DNA from: Pseudomonas parafulva NBRC 16636 = DSM 17004 | Lineage (GTDB): Bacteria > Pseudomonadota > Gammaproteobacteria > Pseudomonadales > Pseudomonadaceae | Direction: 5' to 3' | Length of the DNA: 64,000 nt | NCBI RefSeq assembly: GCF_000730645.1 | Contig: NZ_BBIU01000017.1 | Span: 150,261-214,260, forward strand | In this document: positions 25,909 through 34,881 of the stretch, in pieces | Layout: each line of letters starts with the position of its first letter | How positions within the stretch are numbered: the first letter of the stretch is position 1 | Made by a program: the position numbers and the translations under genes | The notes under the pieces: model-generated | What the model saw: only the letters and a program-made list of their open reading frames with translations | Told to the model about the DNA's origin: nothing | Databases searched by the model: none

Positions 25909-27318
25909 ATGGTTTTTCCAGCCCAATCGCGCCTGCTTTCATATGTCGCTCTGCTCTGCCTGACCTTTGCCCTGACCCTTGGCGGCATCCTGGCACGTCC
26001 GATCGAATCCCTTTCGCTGTTCTGGCCCGTGAATGCGGTACTGGCCGGAGTACTGCTGCGCTACCCGCACCACGCCACATTGCCCGCCTTGCTGCTGATA
26101 TGGCTGGGCATGGTCGCTGCGGACCTGCTATGCGGCAGTGAGTGGGCTCCGGCACTGTGGTTCAACCTGTGCAACATGGGGGTGGTAGCCACCCTTTGGC
26201 AGTTGCTGTCGCGCTTGCCACGCCTGCACCGCCGCCTGCGTACCCCACACGGGGTGCTGTGCGTATTTGGCGCCTGCGCGGGCGGTGCGATGGTGGCCGC
26301 CAGCATGGCCGCAGCCATGGCGGCCCCCTGGTTCGAACAGTCGGTGCGTGCCACCTGGCTGGCCTGGTTCAGTGAACAGTTTTCTACCAGCGTGCTGGTG
26401 CTGCCGGTGCTGCTCACCGCCCCAACAGCACAGGCGCTGATCCGCAGCGGCGGGCAGGCCATACGCTTGTCACCCCTGCTGGTGATGCTGGTGTCGCTCG
26501 CATTCAGCATCGCATTCGGCGGGCCCGGCGCCATCGCCTTTCCCATCGCGGCATTGCTGTGGTGTGCCTGGACCTACTCGCCGTTCATGGTTTCGTTGCT
26601 CACGCTCACAGCCGGCAGTACGCTGATCGTGGCAGTGGCACAAAACCTCATGCACTTCAGCGTGCCGCAGAGTGAATCAGGCGTCACGGCACTGATGTCA
26701 GCGCGCCTTGGCATCGCCATGCTAGTGCTGGGCCCGCTGGTGGTTGCCTGCGTCACTCAGGCCAATCGCAGCCTGATGGCGCGCCTGGCGCATCAGGCCA
26801 CCGTCGACCACCTCACCGGTACTCTGACCCGCAGCGCCTTCACACGGCGCGCGAACGCGCTGCTCGACAGCCGGCAGCAGCACGCCCAGTTGCTGCCCAT
26901 GACCCTGATGATGCTCGACATCGACCATTTCAAGTCGATCAATGATGCCCATGGCCACGCCGTAGGGGACCTGGTACTGCGCCAGTTTGCCGATACCCTG
27001 CGGGACCAGTTGCACAGCGATGAACTGCTGGCGCGCATGGGCGGCGAGGAATTCGTCGTCATCCTGCCAGGCCTTGCCCCCGACCGGGCCCAATTCACCG
27101 CCGAGCGGCTTCGCCGGGCCGTGCAGGACCTGAATGTGCAGCAGGCCGACAAGCGTGTGCAGATTACTGTCAGCATTGGTATTGCAGGTTGCGACGCCGG
27201 CCTGCCAACCCCAGCGCTGGACGCACTGCTGGCAAGCGCCGACAAGGCGCTATACCGGGCAAAGGCACAGGGCCGCAACCGTGTAGAACAGGCTGAACCG
27301 ATGCGCCGGGTTATCTGA
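25909..27318 (+). CDS. MASE1-type diguanylate cyclase
   Basis: A 469-residue inner-membrane protein. The N-terminal half (about 10-295) has eight or so hydrophobic segments with MASE1 character (SLFWPVNAVLAGVLLRYP). The GGDEF domain follows (VDHLTGTLTRSAFTRRANAL, MLDIDHFKSINDAHGHAVGD, MGGEEFVV near 375). The residue at the I-site Asp position is Glu (HSDE), so the usual RxxD inhibitory site is absent, unlike the other two cyclases here. ATG at 25909 is chosen over a TTG five codons earlier. Confidence 0.87.
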   Translation: MVFPAQSRLLSYVALLCLTFALTLGGILARPIESLSLFWPVNAVLAGVLLRYPHHATLPALLLIWLGMVAADLLCGSEWAPALWFNLCNMGVVATLWQLLSRLPRLHRRLRTPHGVLCVFGACAGGAMVAASMAAAMAAPWFEQSVRATWLAWFSEQFSTSVLVLPVLLTAPTAQALIRSGGQAIRLSPLLVMLVSLAFSIAFGGPGAIAFPIAALLWCAWTYSPFMVSLLTLTAGSTLIVAVAQNLMHFSVPQSESGVTALMSARLGIAMLVLGPLVVACVTQANRSLMARLAHQATVDHLTGTLTRSAFTRRANALLDSRQQHAQLLPMTLMMLDIDHFKSINDAHGHAVGDLVLRQFADTLRDQLHSDELLARMGGEEFVVILPGLAPDRAQFTAERLRRAVQDLNVQQADKRVQITVSIGIAGCDAGLPTPALDALLASADKALYRAKAQGRNRVEQAEPMRRVI

Positions 27319-27517
27319 GTGGGTTGCGGCATGGCCCACTGCTTTACTGCCTGATTGCCCCGCCTAAGCCCCAACGTGCTCGCCCCAAAAAACACCCCCT
27401 GCAGTTGCTCAAATTCTGCTCAATCTAACAGAGGCCGCCGTGGGCTTGGCTTTCAGCACGTTATCCACAGACCTACCCACGTTTTTTGTGGACAGATTTC
27501 TGAGCGTGGAGAATGAC

Positions 27518-27685
27518 TTATCCCACAGCCAGCAACGCGGCGTTCGCTAGCTTGACCAGCTCGATCCACTCCCGCGTGCTGATCAACCCCGCCCGCTCCA
27601 GCACCTGGGCATCGTGCAACGCCTGGTGATAACGCGGCTCGTCGAGCGCACCCTTAACCAAAAAACGGGCACGCCACTCCAGCAT
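27518..27685 (-). CDS. Small hypothetical protein
   Basis: A 55-residue protein starting MLEWRARFLVKGALDEPRYH and ending NAALLAVG. It is mainly helical, with a plausible EF-hand-free helix pair (LHDAQVLERAGLISTREWI). A TTG ten codons upstream is an alternative start. No signal peptide. Function unknown; coding is supported by amino-acid composition more than by its ribosome site. Confidence 0.5.
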   Translation of the reverse strand: MLEWRARFLVKGALDEPRYHQALHDAQVLERAGLISTREWIELVKLANAALLAVG

Positions 27686-27880
27686 CGCTGAAGCGCCCTT
27701 TTTGCTTTCTATCAACGACTGGACTCCAAGGCATAAGTACCCGCCCGAATGAACGGCGGCAGGAGACTACACGACGCCTTGGTACTTGAGAATGACAGCT
27801 GCCTACCGCTGGTCTGCAGTGTCTGGAGAGGCGGGCCTGCCAGAGGGAAGAAGGCAGGCCGGAGGGCTGAGGACCAACAA

Positions 27881-27964
27881 TCAGCTTGGCGGGATGGTAC
27901 CCAGCAAACCGATAAGGATGGTCAGGACCAGAAAACCACCGAGGAACAGCGCGAGCTTGCCCAT
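27881..27964 (-). CDS. 27-residue single-pass membrane microprotein
   Basis: The minus strand encodes MGKLALFLGGFLVLTILIGL, then LGTIPPS and a stop. It is preceded by an AGAGG site 5-6 nt before the ATG. The body is one hydrophobic helix with a basic start and a short polar end, a common plan for regulatory membrane microproteins. It was identified by eye; no homologue can be confirmed here. Confidence 0.5.
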   Translation of the reverse strand: MGKLALFLGGFLVLTILIGLLGTIPPS

Positions 27965-28108
27965 TGGAACCTCTACATGACGATACGGGATGCAGCTATT
28001 TTCGCGCTTCAGCTGATACGGTTACAGATGCAGGTTTGTAGAAAAAAAGCAGATCAGATTGGCCATGCAATGACAGGATCATCCCTGCGCAGCCCTCTGC
28101 GCCTCGCG

Positions 28109-28462
28109 TCAGGTAAGCTGCCTGAGCTTCTGAGCGGGTAGCCATCCCAGCTCGCCATTGCCATGGCGGCGGCACCATAGCCAACCATTCAAAGGGCGCA
28201 GCATCTGCACCAGTTGCCCAGGTTCAGCGTCCAGTTCATGGGCAGAATAATGGTCAAGCGCCCTGCCCTGACCAACACTCAACCGCTCGATCAGTTGCGC
28301 GGGGACCCAGCCAGGTTCCTGACCGGTGCAGCTGCACAGGTACCAGTCCTGCCACCCCGGCTCACCTTCGTAACGCGGGCCTACTTCCAGCAAGGTGCCC
28401 TTGGCGAACCGAATAGGGCGCGGGTACTCACTGCGGTGGCTCTCGATCACAACATAGTGCAT
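28109..28462 (-). CDS. Tandem SH3-like domain protein
   Basis: A 117-residue cytoplasmic protein starting MHYVVIESHRSEYPRP with a GGAGAGG site upstream. It consists of two SH3-like barrels: the first around IRFAKGTLLEVGPRYEGEPG with PGWVPAQLIERL, the second around AEPGQLVQMLRPLNGWLWCR with LGWLPAQKLRQL. The paired GWxPAQ ends show an internal duplication. Such proteins probably bind peptides or cell-wall components. There is no export signal, so a cytoplasmic ligand is more likely. Confidence 0.75.
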   Translation of the reverse strand: MHYVVIESHRSEYPRPIRFAKGTLLEVGPRYEGEPGWQDWYLCSCTGQEPGWVPAQLIERLSVGQGRALDHYSAHELDAEPGQLVQMLRPLNGWLWCRRHGNGELGWLPAQKLRQLT

Positions 28463-28549
28463 AGGCCTCTCCTTGGCCGGGAAAACATCGATCGTAGCAG
28501 AGGCTGCGCAACCTGCAGCTTGCAGCAAGTTACGGGCGGTGGATTTCCC

Positions 28550-28636
28550 AATTTGTAGGAATAGTTACCCGGCCATGTCGGACCTTTCGCGATCAAACCC
28601 AGTCGCTGTATGAAACATCAGTTTCTCCTACAAATT
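28550..28636. repeat. Separated 11-bp inverted repeat
   Basis: AATTTGTAGGA at 28550-28560 and its exact reverse complement TCCTACAAATT at 28626-28636, with a third TCCTACA at about 28658. It lies between the SH3 gene and the small coiled-coil gene, 60 bp before the latter. Could be a looping operator or a small decayed repeat. Confidence 0.4.
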
Positions 28637-28695
28637 CGAGCTGATACCGTCCGTCTTTCCTACATCGGCACGGAAGCTACCTACGTGAGAAATTT

Positions 28696-28881
28696 ATGGA
28701 CACATACAACGCGTCAGCCCTGAAACTGCAGAAAAACTTGCTGAACCTGCGCACTGAGCGCGACCGGCTCATTTCGCAAAACAGGCACAGCGAAGCACAG
28801 GCCCTGGAAGCGCCCATCGCACTGCTGGAAGACGCCATCAAACAATTACCGCCCGCCCTCAAACCGGGCACGCTGCAATAG
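28696..28881 (+). CDS. Small coiled-coil protein
   Basis: A 61-residue hydrophilic protein, MDTYNASALKLQKNLLNLRT followed by ERDRLISQNRHSEAQALEAP. Heptad spacing predicts a helical hairpin or dimeric coil. No signal peptide. Function unknown; the Shine-Dalgarno is weak. Confidence 0.55.
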   Translation: MDTYNASALKLQKNLLNLRTERDRLISQNRHSEAQALEAPIALLEDAIKQLPPALKPGTLQ

Positions 28882-28976
28882 CTGCTCAGCCCGGCGGCGC
28901 CTGAAACTTCAGCCCGCCGGGCGTTGCACTTTAGTCGTATTGTTTTTAGTTGCCGGGCGGTCACGCGAGGGGTTTA

Positions 28977-28990
28977 TTGATTCAGATCAA
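28977..28990. promoter_or_regulatory. Anr/FNR box upstream of fdnG
   Basis: TTGATTCAGATCAA is a perfect TTGAT-N4-ATCAA site, the consensus for Anr/FNR, in the 480-bp gene-free gap before fdnG. The gap also holds an inverted repeat TTTCGT-N3-ACGAAA at 29167-29181. Distance to the start codon is about 375 bp, so a long leader or an additional promoter is implied. Oxygen-limited induction of the formate dehydrogenase operon is inferred. Confidence 0.6.
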
Positions 28991-29363
28991 TACAGTATCT
29001 TATTATTTAACCGTATCAGTTACTTCATCGAAACGCTCTATCAATTGATCGAGCCGGCCAATTAGCCCACCCACCGCCAACCCATTAAACTCTCCCCCGC
29101 CACGTTAGCAAACGCCCCGGCACGACCGTGATTCAGTCCTTATAATTTTCGAATAACCGGCTGCGCTTTCGTCGTACGAAACAGCACCCTCTCATTGGTC
29201 AGGCAGGCCACCTGCCGCCTTCTTGCAACGGGCATACCTATTGATTGCGCCAGCCATGCAAATGGCCGGCGGGCACCCGGCTGCCTGCATTGAACCGGGG
29301 CCTTATGTGACCCAGGCCGGGCCTGCCACACCGCGCAGCCCGACGCCTGTTGGAGGAACGTTA

Positions 29364-32300
29364 ATGGATCTTGGCAGACGGCAGTTTTTTAAACTTTGCA
29401 CCACCGGTGCCGCCGCTGTTTCAGCTGCTTCTTTGGGCTTTGGTGCCACCGTGGCCAATGCCAGCCAGTCCCGGCAGTACAAGTTGTTGCGTGCCAAGGA
29501 GACCCGTAACAACTGCACCTATTGTTCAGTGGGCTGCGGCATCCTGATGTATAGCCTGGGTGACGGCGCAAAGAATGCCAAGGCGCGCATCTTCCACATC
29601 GAAGGCGACCCCGACCACCCCGTCAGCCGCGGTTCGCTGTGCCCGAAGGGCGCAGGCCTGGTCGACTACATTCACAGCGAACAGCGCCTGCTGCACCCCG
29701 AATACCGCGCAGCCGGCTCCGACAAATGGGAGCGGGTGAGCTGGGACTACGCGATCGACCGCATCGCCCGGCTGATGAAAGATGACCGGGATGCCAACTT
29801 CATCGTCCGCAACGCCGACGGCGTCACCGTCAACCGCTGGTTGTCGACCGGCATGCTGTGCTCCTCTGCCGCCTCCAGCGAAACCGGCGCCCTGGACCAA
29901 CGCTTTACCCGTGCGCTGGGCATCCTGGGCACCGACAGCCAGGCCAGGGTGTGCCATGCCCCCACGGTAGCCGCGCTTGCGCCCACCTTCGGCCGCGGCG
30001 CGATGACCAACAACTGGGTGGACATCAAGAACGCCAACGTCGTGCTGATCATGGGCGGTAACCCGGCCGAAGCGCACCCTGTGGGCTTCAAGTGGGTGAT
30101 CGAGGCCAAGATCCGCAATGGCGCCAAAGTGATCGTGGTCGACCCCCGCTTCAACCGCAGCGCTTCAGTGGCCGATATCTACGCACCGGTGCGTGCGGGC
30201 TCAGACATCACCTTCCTGATGGGCATGGTCAACTACCTGTTGACCCACGACCGTATCCAGCATGAATACGTACGCGCCTACACCAATGCCTCGCTCATTG
30301 TGCGCAACGACTACCACTTCGATGACGGGTTGTTCAGCGGCTACGACGCCAAGGCGCGGCGCTACGACCGCAGCTCTTGGGCCTACGAGCTGGATGACAA
30401 CGGCCATGCCCGCCAGGACATGACCCTGAGCCACCCCCGGTGCGTGTTCAACCTGCTCAAACAGCACGTCAGCCGCTACACCCCGGAGCTGGTCAGCCAG
30501 CTGTGCGGCACACCGCAGGACGACTTCCTGGAGATCTGCGACATCCTGGCCAGCACCAGCGTGCCAGATCGCACTGCTACCTTCCTTTACGCCCTGGGCT
30601 GGACCCACCACACCACCGGGGCGCAGATGATTCGCGGCTCCGGCATGCTCCAGCTGCTGCTGGGCAATATCGGCATGGCCGGTGGTGGCGTCAACGCCCT
30701 GCGCGGCCACTCCAACATCCAGGGCTATACCGACCTGGGGCTGCTGTCCCAGCGTCTGCCGGGCTACATGAACCTGCCGTCGGACAGCCAGGCCGACCTG
30801 CACACCTATTTGCAGCAAACCACGCCCAAGGCCCAGCTGCCCGACCAGGTGAACTACTACCAGCACACGCCCAAGTTCTTCATCAGCCTGATGAAGAGCC
30901 TGTACGGCGAAAAAGCCACCCGCGAAAACGACTGGGGTTTCGATTGGTTGCCCAAGTGGGACGACAGCTACGACGTGCTCAACTTCGCCAACCGCATGCA
31001 CGACGGTAAGGTCAACGGCTATATCGCCCAGGGCTTCAACCCCATCGCCGCATTCCCGGACAAGAACAAGGCAGCCGAGGCACTGGCCAAGCTCAAGTTC
31101 CTGGTCATCATCGACCCGCTGGCCACCGAGACCTCCAGCTTCTGGCAGAACCATGGCGAGTCCAATGACGTGGACCCCGCACAGATCCAGACCGAAGTGT
31201 TCCGCCTGCCCTCCAGCTGCTTTGCCGAGGAAAACGGCTCTATCGTCAATTCCGGGCGCTGGTTGCAGTGGCACTGGGCCGGTGCTGCGCCGCCCGGCGA
31301 GGCCTGGCATGACGGCAAGATCCTTGGCCACCTGTTCATGAAGCTGCGCGAGCTGTACCAGGAAGAAGGCGGCGCCTGCCCTGAGCAGGTGCTGAACATG
31401 GCCTGGGACTACAAAGACCCGTACGACCCGGCACCGGAAGAGGTGGCCAAGGAGTCCAACGGCTATGCCCTGGCTGACCTGCACGACGACCAGGGCAACC
31501 TGGTACTGCGCAAGGGCCAGTTGCTGGACAATTTCGGCCAGTTGCGCGACGACGGCAGCACCGCCTGTTTCAACTGGGTGTTCGCTGGCTGCTGGACCGA
31601 AGCCGGCAACCAGATGGCCCGGCGCGACAACGCCGACAGCGGGCTGGGCTGCACACCGGGCTGGGCCTGGGCCTGGCCACAGAACCGCCGCATTCTGTAC
31701 AACCGTGCCTCGGCCGACCCGCAGGGCAAGCCGTGGGACGCCAAGCGCAAGGTCATCGGCTGGGATGGCAGCCGCTGGAGCGGCATCGACGTGCCGGACT
31801 TCCCGGTAACCGTGGCCCCCGGTACCGCCACCCACCCTTTCATCATGTTGCCCGAAGGGGTCGGGCGGCTGTTTTCGGTAGGCGCGATGAACGATGGCCC
31901 GTTCCCTGAGCACTACGAGCCCACCGAAAGCCCGCTGGCCAGTAACCCGCTGCACCCCACCGTCAGCAAAAGCCCCACCGCGCGGCTGTATGACAGTGAC
32001 CGGGCACGCATGGGCAGCCGGGAGGCGTTCCCTTACGTGGCCACCACCTACTCCATCACCGAGCTGTTCCGCCACTGGACCAAGCATTCCCGGCTCAATG
32101 CCATCGTCCAGCCTGAGCAGTTCGTCGAGATCGGCGAGCTGCTGGCCAAGGACAAAGGCATCGTGCAGGGCGACCTGGTGCGGGTCAGTACCCAGCGGGG
32201 CTACATCAAGGCCAAGGCCGTGGTGACCAAGCGCATTCGCCGCCTGCAGATCGACGGCCAGGCGGTCGACACCATCGGCGTGCCCTGCCACTGGGGCTTC

Positions 32301-32414
32301 GAGGGCGCCACCCGCAAGGGCTTCCTGGCCAATACCCTGACCCCGGGGGTGGGCGAATCGAACACCAATACCCCGGAATACAAAGCGTTTCTGGTGAACG
32401 TGGAAAAGGCCTGA
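29364..32414 (+). CDS. fdnG: Formate dehydrogenase-N/O alpha subunit, Cys form
   Basis: A 1016-residue molybdenum/tungsten bis-MGD enzyme that oxidises formate to CO2 on the periplasmic face and feeds electrons to quinone through FdnH and FdnI. A Tat motif GRRQFFK (residues 4-10) directs export of the folded complex. The N-terminal [4Fe-4S] ligands are Cys51, 54, 58 and 93. The active-site residue is Cys197 (codon TGC at 29952-29954) in QARVCHAPTVAALAPTFGRG, the position of selenocysteine in E. coli FdnG. The following His198 is conserved. GGAGG precedes the ATG. Length matches the family. Confidence 0.95.
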   Translation: MDLGRRQFFKLCTTGAAAVSAASLGFGATVANASQSRQYKLLRAKETRNNCTYCSVGCGILMYSLGDGAKNAKARIFHIEGDPDHPVSRGSLCPKGAGLVDYIHSEQRLLHPEYRAAGSDKWERVSWDYAIDRIARLMKDDRDANFIVRNADGVTVNRWLSTGMLCSSAASSETGALDQRFTRALGILGTDSQARVCHAPTVAALAPTFGRGAMTNNWVDIKNANVVLIMGGNPAEAHPVGFKWVIEAKIRNGAKVIVVDPRFNRSASVADIYAPVRAGSDITFLMGMVNYLLTHDRIQHEYVRAYTNASLIVRNDYHFDDGLFSGYDAKARRYDRSSWAYELDDNGHARQDMTLSHPRCVFNLLKQHVSRYTPELVSQLCGTPQDDFLEICDILASTSVPDRTATFLYALGWTHHTTGAQMIRGSGMLQLLLGNIGMAGGGVNALRGHSNIQGYTDLGLLSQRLPGYMNLPSDSQADLHTYLQQTTPKAQLPDQVNYYQHTPKFFISLMKSLYGEKATRENDWGFDWLPKWDDSYDVLNFANRMHDGKVNGYIAQGFNPIAAFPDKNKAAEALAKLKFLVIIDPLATETSSFWQNHGESNDVDPAQIQTEVFRLPSSCFAEENGSIVNSGRWLQWHWAGAAPPGEAWHDGKILGHLFMKLRELYQEEGGACPEQVLNMAWDYKDPYDPAPEEVAKESNGYALADLHDDQGNLVLRKGQLLDNFGQLRDDGSTACFNWVFAGCWTEAGNQMARRDNADSGLGCTPGWAWAWPQNRRILYNRASADPQGKPWDAKRKVIGWDGSRWSGIDVPDFPVTVAPGTATHPFIMLPEGVGRLFSVGAMNDGPFPEHYEPTESPLASNPLHPTVSKSPTARLYDSDRARMGSREAFPYVATTYSITELFRHWTKHSRLNAIVQPEQFVEIGELLAKDKGIVQGDLVRVSTQRGYIKAKAVVTKRIRRLQIDGQAVDTIGVPCHWGFEGATRKGFLANTLTPGVGESNTNTPEYKAFLVNVEKA

Positions 32415-32426
32415 CGGAGCCCTATT

Positions 32427-33308
32427 ATGTCCCTGCAATCCCAAGACATCATCCGCCGCTCGGCCACCCACGCTTTCACACCGGCACCCCGCGCACGCGA
32501 TCACCAGGCCGAGGTGGCCAAGCTGATCGACGTGAGCATCTGCATCGGCTGCAAGGCGTGCCAGGTGGCCTGCAACGAATGGAACGACCTGCGCGACGAG
32601 GTCGGCCATAACGTGGGCGTCTATGACAACCCGGCCGACCTTACAGCCGACACCTGGACGCTGATGCGCTTTGACGAGCACGAGAACGAGGCCGGCAAGC
32701 TGGAGTGGCTGATCCGCAAGGACGGCTGCATGCACTGCGCCGACCCCGGCTGCCTGAAAGCCTGCCCGCAACCCGGCGCCATCATCCAGTACGCCAACGG
32801 CATCGTCGATTTCCAGTCCGAGCACTGCATCGGCTGCGGCTACTGCGTGGCCGGCTGCCCGTTCGATGTGCCACGCATCAGCAAGAAGGACAACAAGGCC
32901 TACAAGTGCACCCTGTGCGTCGACCGGGTCACGGTCGGCCAGGAACCGGCCTGTGTGAAAACCTGCCCCACCGGCGCCATCAACTTCGGCAGCAAGGCCG
33001 ACATGCTGGTACAGGCCGAGGAACGTGTCACCGAGCTGCATGGCCGCGGCTTTGCCGGCGCGGGTATCTACGACCCACAGGCCGTCGGCGGCACCCACGT
33101 GTTCTACGTGTTGCAGCACGCGGACAAACCCGAGCTGTACCACAAGCTCAACCCGGACCCGCGCATCAGCACGGCCATCAGTGGCTGGAAAGGCTGGCTG
33201 AAGCCGGTGGCAGCGGCGGCGTTCTTCGCCACCCTGGCCGGTACCGTATTCCATTACATCGGCGTTGGCCCGAATGAGGTGGAAGAAGACCACGAGGAAC
33301 ACGCGTGA
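32427..33308 (+). CDS. fdnH: Formate dehydrogenase iron-sulfur (beta) subunit
   Basis: A 293-residue electron-transfer subunit with four [4Fe-4S] clusters. Cys groups are [35 protein letters not shown] and CTLCVDR with PACVKTC. A C-terminal membrane helix (about 250-275, [19 protein letters not shown]) anchors it on the periplasmic side. The stop overlaps the gamma-subunit start (TGATG). It passes electrons from FdnG to the cytochrome. Confidence 0.94.
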   Translation: MSLQSQDIIRRSATHAFTPAPRARDHQAEVAKLIDVSICIGCKACQVACNEWNDLRDEVGHNVGVYDNPADLTADTWTLMRFDEHENEAGKLEWLIRKDGCMHCADPGCLKACPQPGAIIQYANGIVDFQSEHCIGCGYCVAGCPFDVPRISKKDNKAYKCTLCVDRVTVGQEPACVKTCPTGAINFGSKADMLVQAEERVTELHGRGFAGAGIYDPQAVGGTHVFYVLQHADKPELYHKLNPDPRISTAISGWKGWLKPVAAAAFFATLAGTVFHYIGVGPNEVEEDHEEHA

Positions 33309-33940
33309 TGAACAAGGACAAACTGATTCTGCGTACCCGCTTCATTGACCGGGCCAGTCACTGGTTCATGGTCATCTGCTTCTTTCTGGTGGCCCTGTCG
33401 GGGCTGTCGTGGTTCTTTCCGTCGCTGAACTGGCTTAACGGCGTGTTCGGCACGCCGCAGCTCGCGCGTATCCTCCACCCGTTCTTCGGGGTGGTGGTGT
33501 TCGTGGTGCTGATGTTCCTGTTTGCGCGCTTCGTGAAATACAACCTGCCCGAGCGCCAGGACGCCATCTGGTTTCGCAACGTGAAGACCGTACTCGCCGG
33601 GGACCACAGCAAGCCGCTGCAGATTGGCAAGTACAATGCCGGGCAGAAGGTGCTGTTCTGGGGGATCATGGGCCTGATCACCCTGCTGATGCTCAGCGGC
33701 GTGGTGATCTGGCGGCCATGGTTCGCACACCTGTTCGATATCGCCCTGATCCGCGTGGCGCTGTTCACCCACGCAGTGGCCGGTATCTGCCTGATCCTGC
33801 TGATCATCGGCCACGCCTACCTGGCATTCTGGGTCAAAGGGTCGATACGCGGCATGGTCACCGGCTACGTGAGCCGTCGCTGGGCCAAGTCGCACCATGA
33901 CCGCTGGTATCAGCAGATCTCCAAGGGTGACAAGCAATGA
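33308..33940 (+). CDS. fdnI: Formate dehydrogenase cytochrome b556 (gamma) subunit
   Basis: A 210-residue inner-membrane di-haem cytochrome b with four hydrophobic segments. Likely haem-ligand His residues lie in RASHWFMVICF, LHPFFGVVVFVV, THAVAGICLILL and GHAYLAFW. It receives electrons from FdnH and reduces quinone on the cytoplasmic side. I start it at the ATG overlapping the fdnH stop; a GTG one codon earlier is possible. It overlaps fdhE by 4 nt. Confidence 0.93.
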   Translation: MNKDKLILRTRFIDRASHWFMVICFFLVALSGLSWFFPSLNWLNGVFGTPQLARILHPFFGVVVFVVLMFLFARFVKYNLPERQDAIWFRNVKTVLAGDHSKPLQIGKYNAGQKVLFWGIMGLITLLMLSGVVIWRPWFAHLFDIALIRVALFTHAVAGICLILLIIGHAYLAFWVKGSIRGMVTGYVSRRWAKSHHDRWYQQISKGDKQ

Positions 33941-34845
33941 GCAGCATCACGGTGGTGCCCGTGGAACAAGCCACCGGCGGCGTCAACGAGATCACCCCGT
34001 TGCTGCTGCCGCCCGCCGGCCAGTATTACCAACAGCGGGCCGCACGCCTGCGCCACCTGGCGCAGGGGCATGAACAGGCCGGCTACCTGCTGTTTGCTGC
34101 ACAGGTGGCGCAGGCTCAACAGGCCTTGTTGCAACGCTTTCCCGTGCCGGCCGACGAGGTGCAGGCGGTGGTGGCCAGCCTGGGCCCGCACGTGCCGTTG
34201 GCGGCTGAGCGCCTGGCGCGCTCTGGCTACTGGCAGGCAGCCCTCCAGCAACTGATCGAGCAACTGATGCCTGGTGCCGGTCCGGTACTGGCCGATGCGC
34301 TGGCGAGCCTGGCCAACACGCCCCCTGAGCAACGCGAGGCGGCGGCTGACCATCTGCTGCAGGGCCGCTACGACCAGGTAAACAGCGGCCAGGCCGTGCT
34401 CCTGTGGGCGGCGTTAATGCTATACGCCGGCCAACTGGCTGCGGCCCTGCCGGTCACGGCCAAGGCCGCAGTGGGCGAACATCGCCAGTATTGCCCGATA
34501 TGCGGCAGCGCCCCCATCGCCAGTGTGATCATGACCGGCAAACGCAACGGCTTGCGCTACCTGCACTGCAGCCTGTGCGAAAGCCGCTGGCACATGGTGC
34601 GGGCCAAATGCAGCAATTGTGAACAGACCGGCAAGCTGGACTACTGGTCGCTGGACCGGCAGGCCAGCCCGGTGAAGGCCGAAAGCTGTGGTGACTGTGG
34701 CAGCTACCTGAAAGTGTTGTACAGCGAGCACGATCAGGGGCTGGAGGTGGTAGCCGATGACCTGGGTTCGCTGGTGCTCGATGCCGAAATGCAGCGCGAA
34801 GGGTTTGCCCGTAGCAGCTTCAACCCGTTTCTGTTCCCGGGTTGA
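33937..34845 (+). CDS. fdhE: Formate dehydrogenase accessory protein FdhE
   Basis: A 302-residue cytoplasmic rubredoxin-like protein needed for assembly and activity of respiratory formate dehydrogenases. The C-terminal half holds four CxxC pairs (CPIC, CSLC, CSNC, CGDC), which bind iron in homologues. It overlaps fdnI by 4 nt. In the relatives I recall, selA and selB follow fdhE, but here the operon ends at a strong hairpin, in line with the Cys-type catalytic subunit. Confidence 0.93.
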   Translation: MSSITVVPVEQATGGVNEITPLLLPPAGQYYQQRAARLRHLAQGHEQAGYLLFAAQVAQAQQALLQRFPVPADEVQAVVASLGPHVPLAAERLARSGYWQAALQQLIEQLMPGAGPVLADALASLANTPPEQREAAADHLLQGRYDQVNSGQAVLLWAALMLYAGQLAAALPVTAKAAVGEHRQYCPICGSAPIASVIMTGKRNGLRYLHCSLCESRWHMVRAKCSNCEQTGKLDYWSLDRQASPVKAESCGDCGSYLKVLYSEHDQGLEVVADDLGSLVLDAEMQREGFARSSFNPFLFPG

Positions 34846-34849
34846 GTGC

Positions 34850-34877
34850 GGGTGGGGCCGCATTGCCGGCCCCACCC
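34850..34877. terminator. Bidirectional hairpin between fdhE and the sulfonate-binding gene
   Basis: An 11-bp perfect GC-rich stem (GGGTGGGGCCG / CGGCCCCACCC) with a 6-nt loop between two convergent genes. T-runs are absent on both sides, but the position and strength suit transcription termination. Confidence 0.6.
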
Positions 34878-34881
34878 AGCC

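Noticed and set aside
27461..27520. Replication origin suggested by DnaA-like boxes
   Set aside because: Only one perfect box, no AT-rich unwinding region, and no dnaA, dnaN, gyrB or parAB genes nearby.
29952..29954. Possible selenocysteine codon in fdnG
   Set aside because: The codon reads TGC, not TGA, so the residue is Cys and no SECIS element is required.
30201..33302. A 1033-codon open frame antisense to fdnG and fdnH
   Set aside because: It mirrors the GC-biased third positions of the sense genes. The translation is rich in Val, Gly, Ala and His with no domain, and the sense strand encodes well-known proteins throughout.
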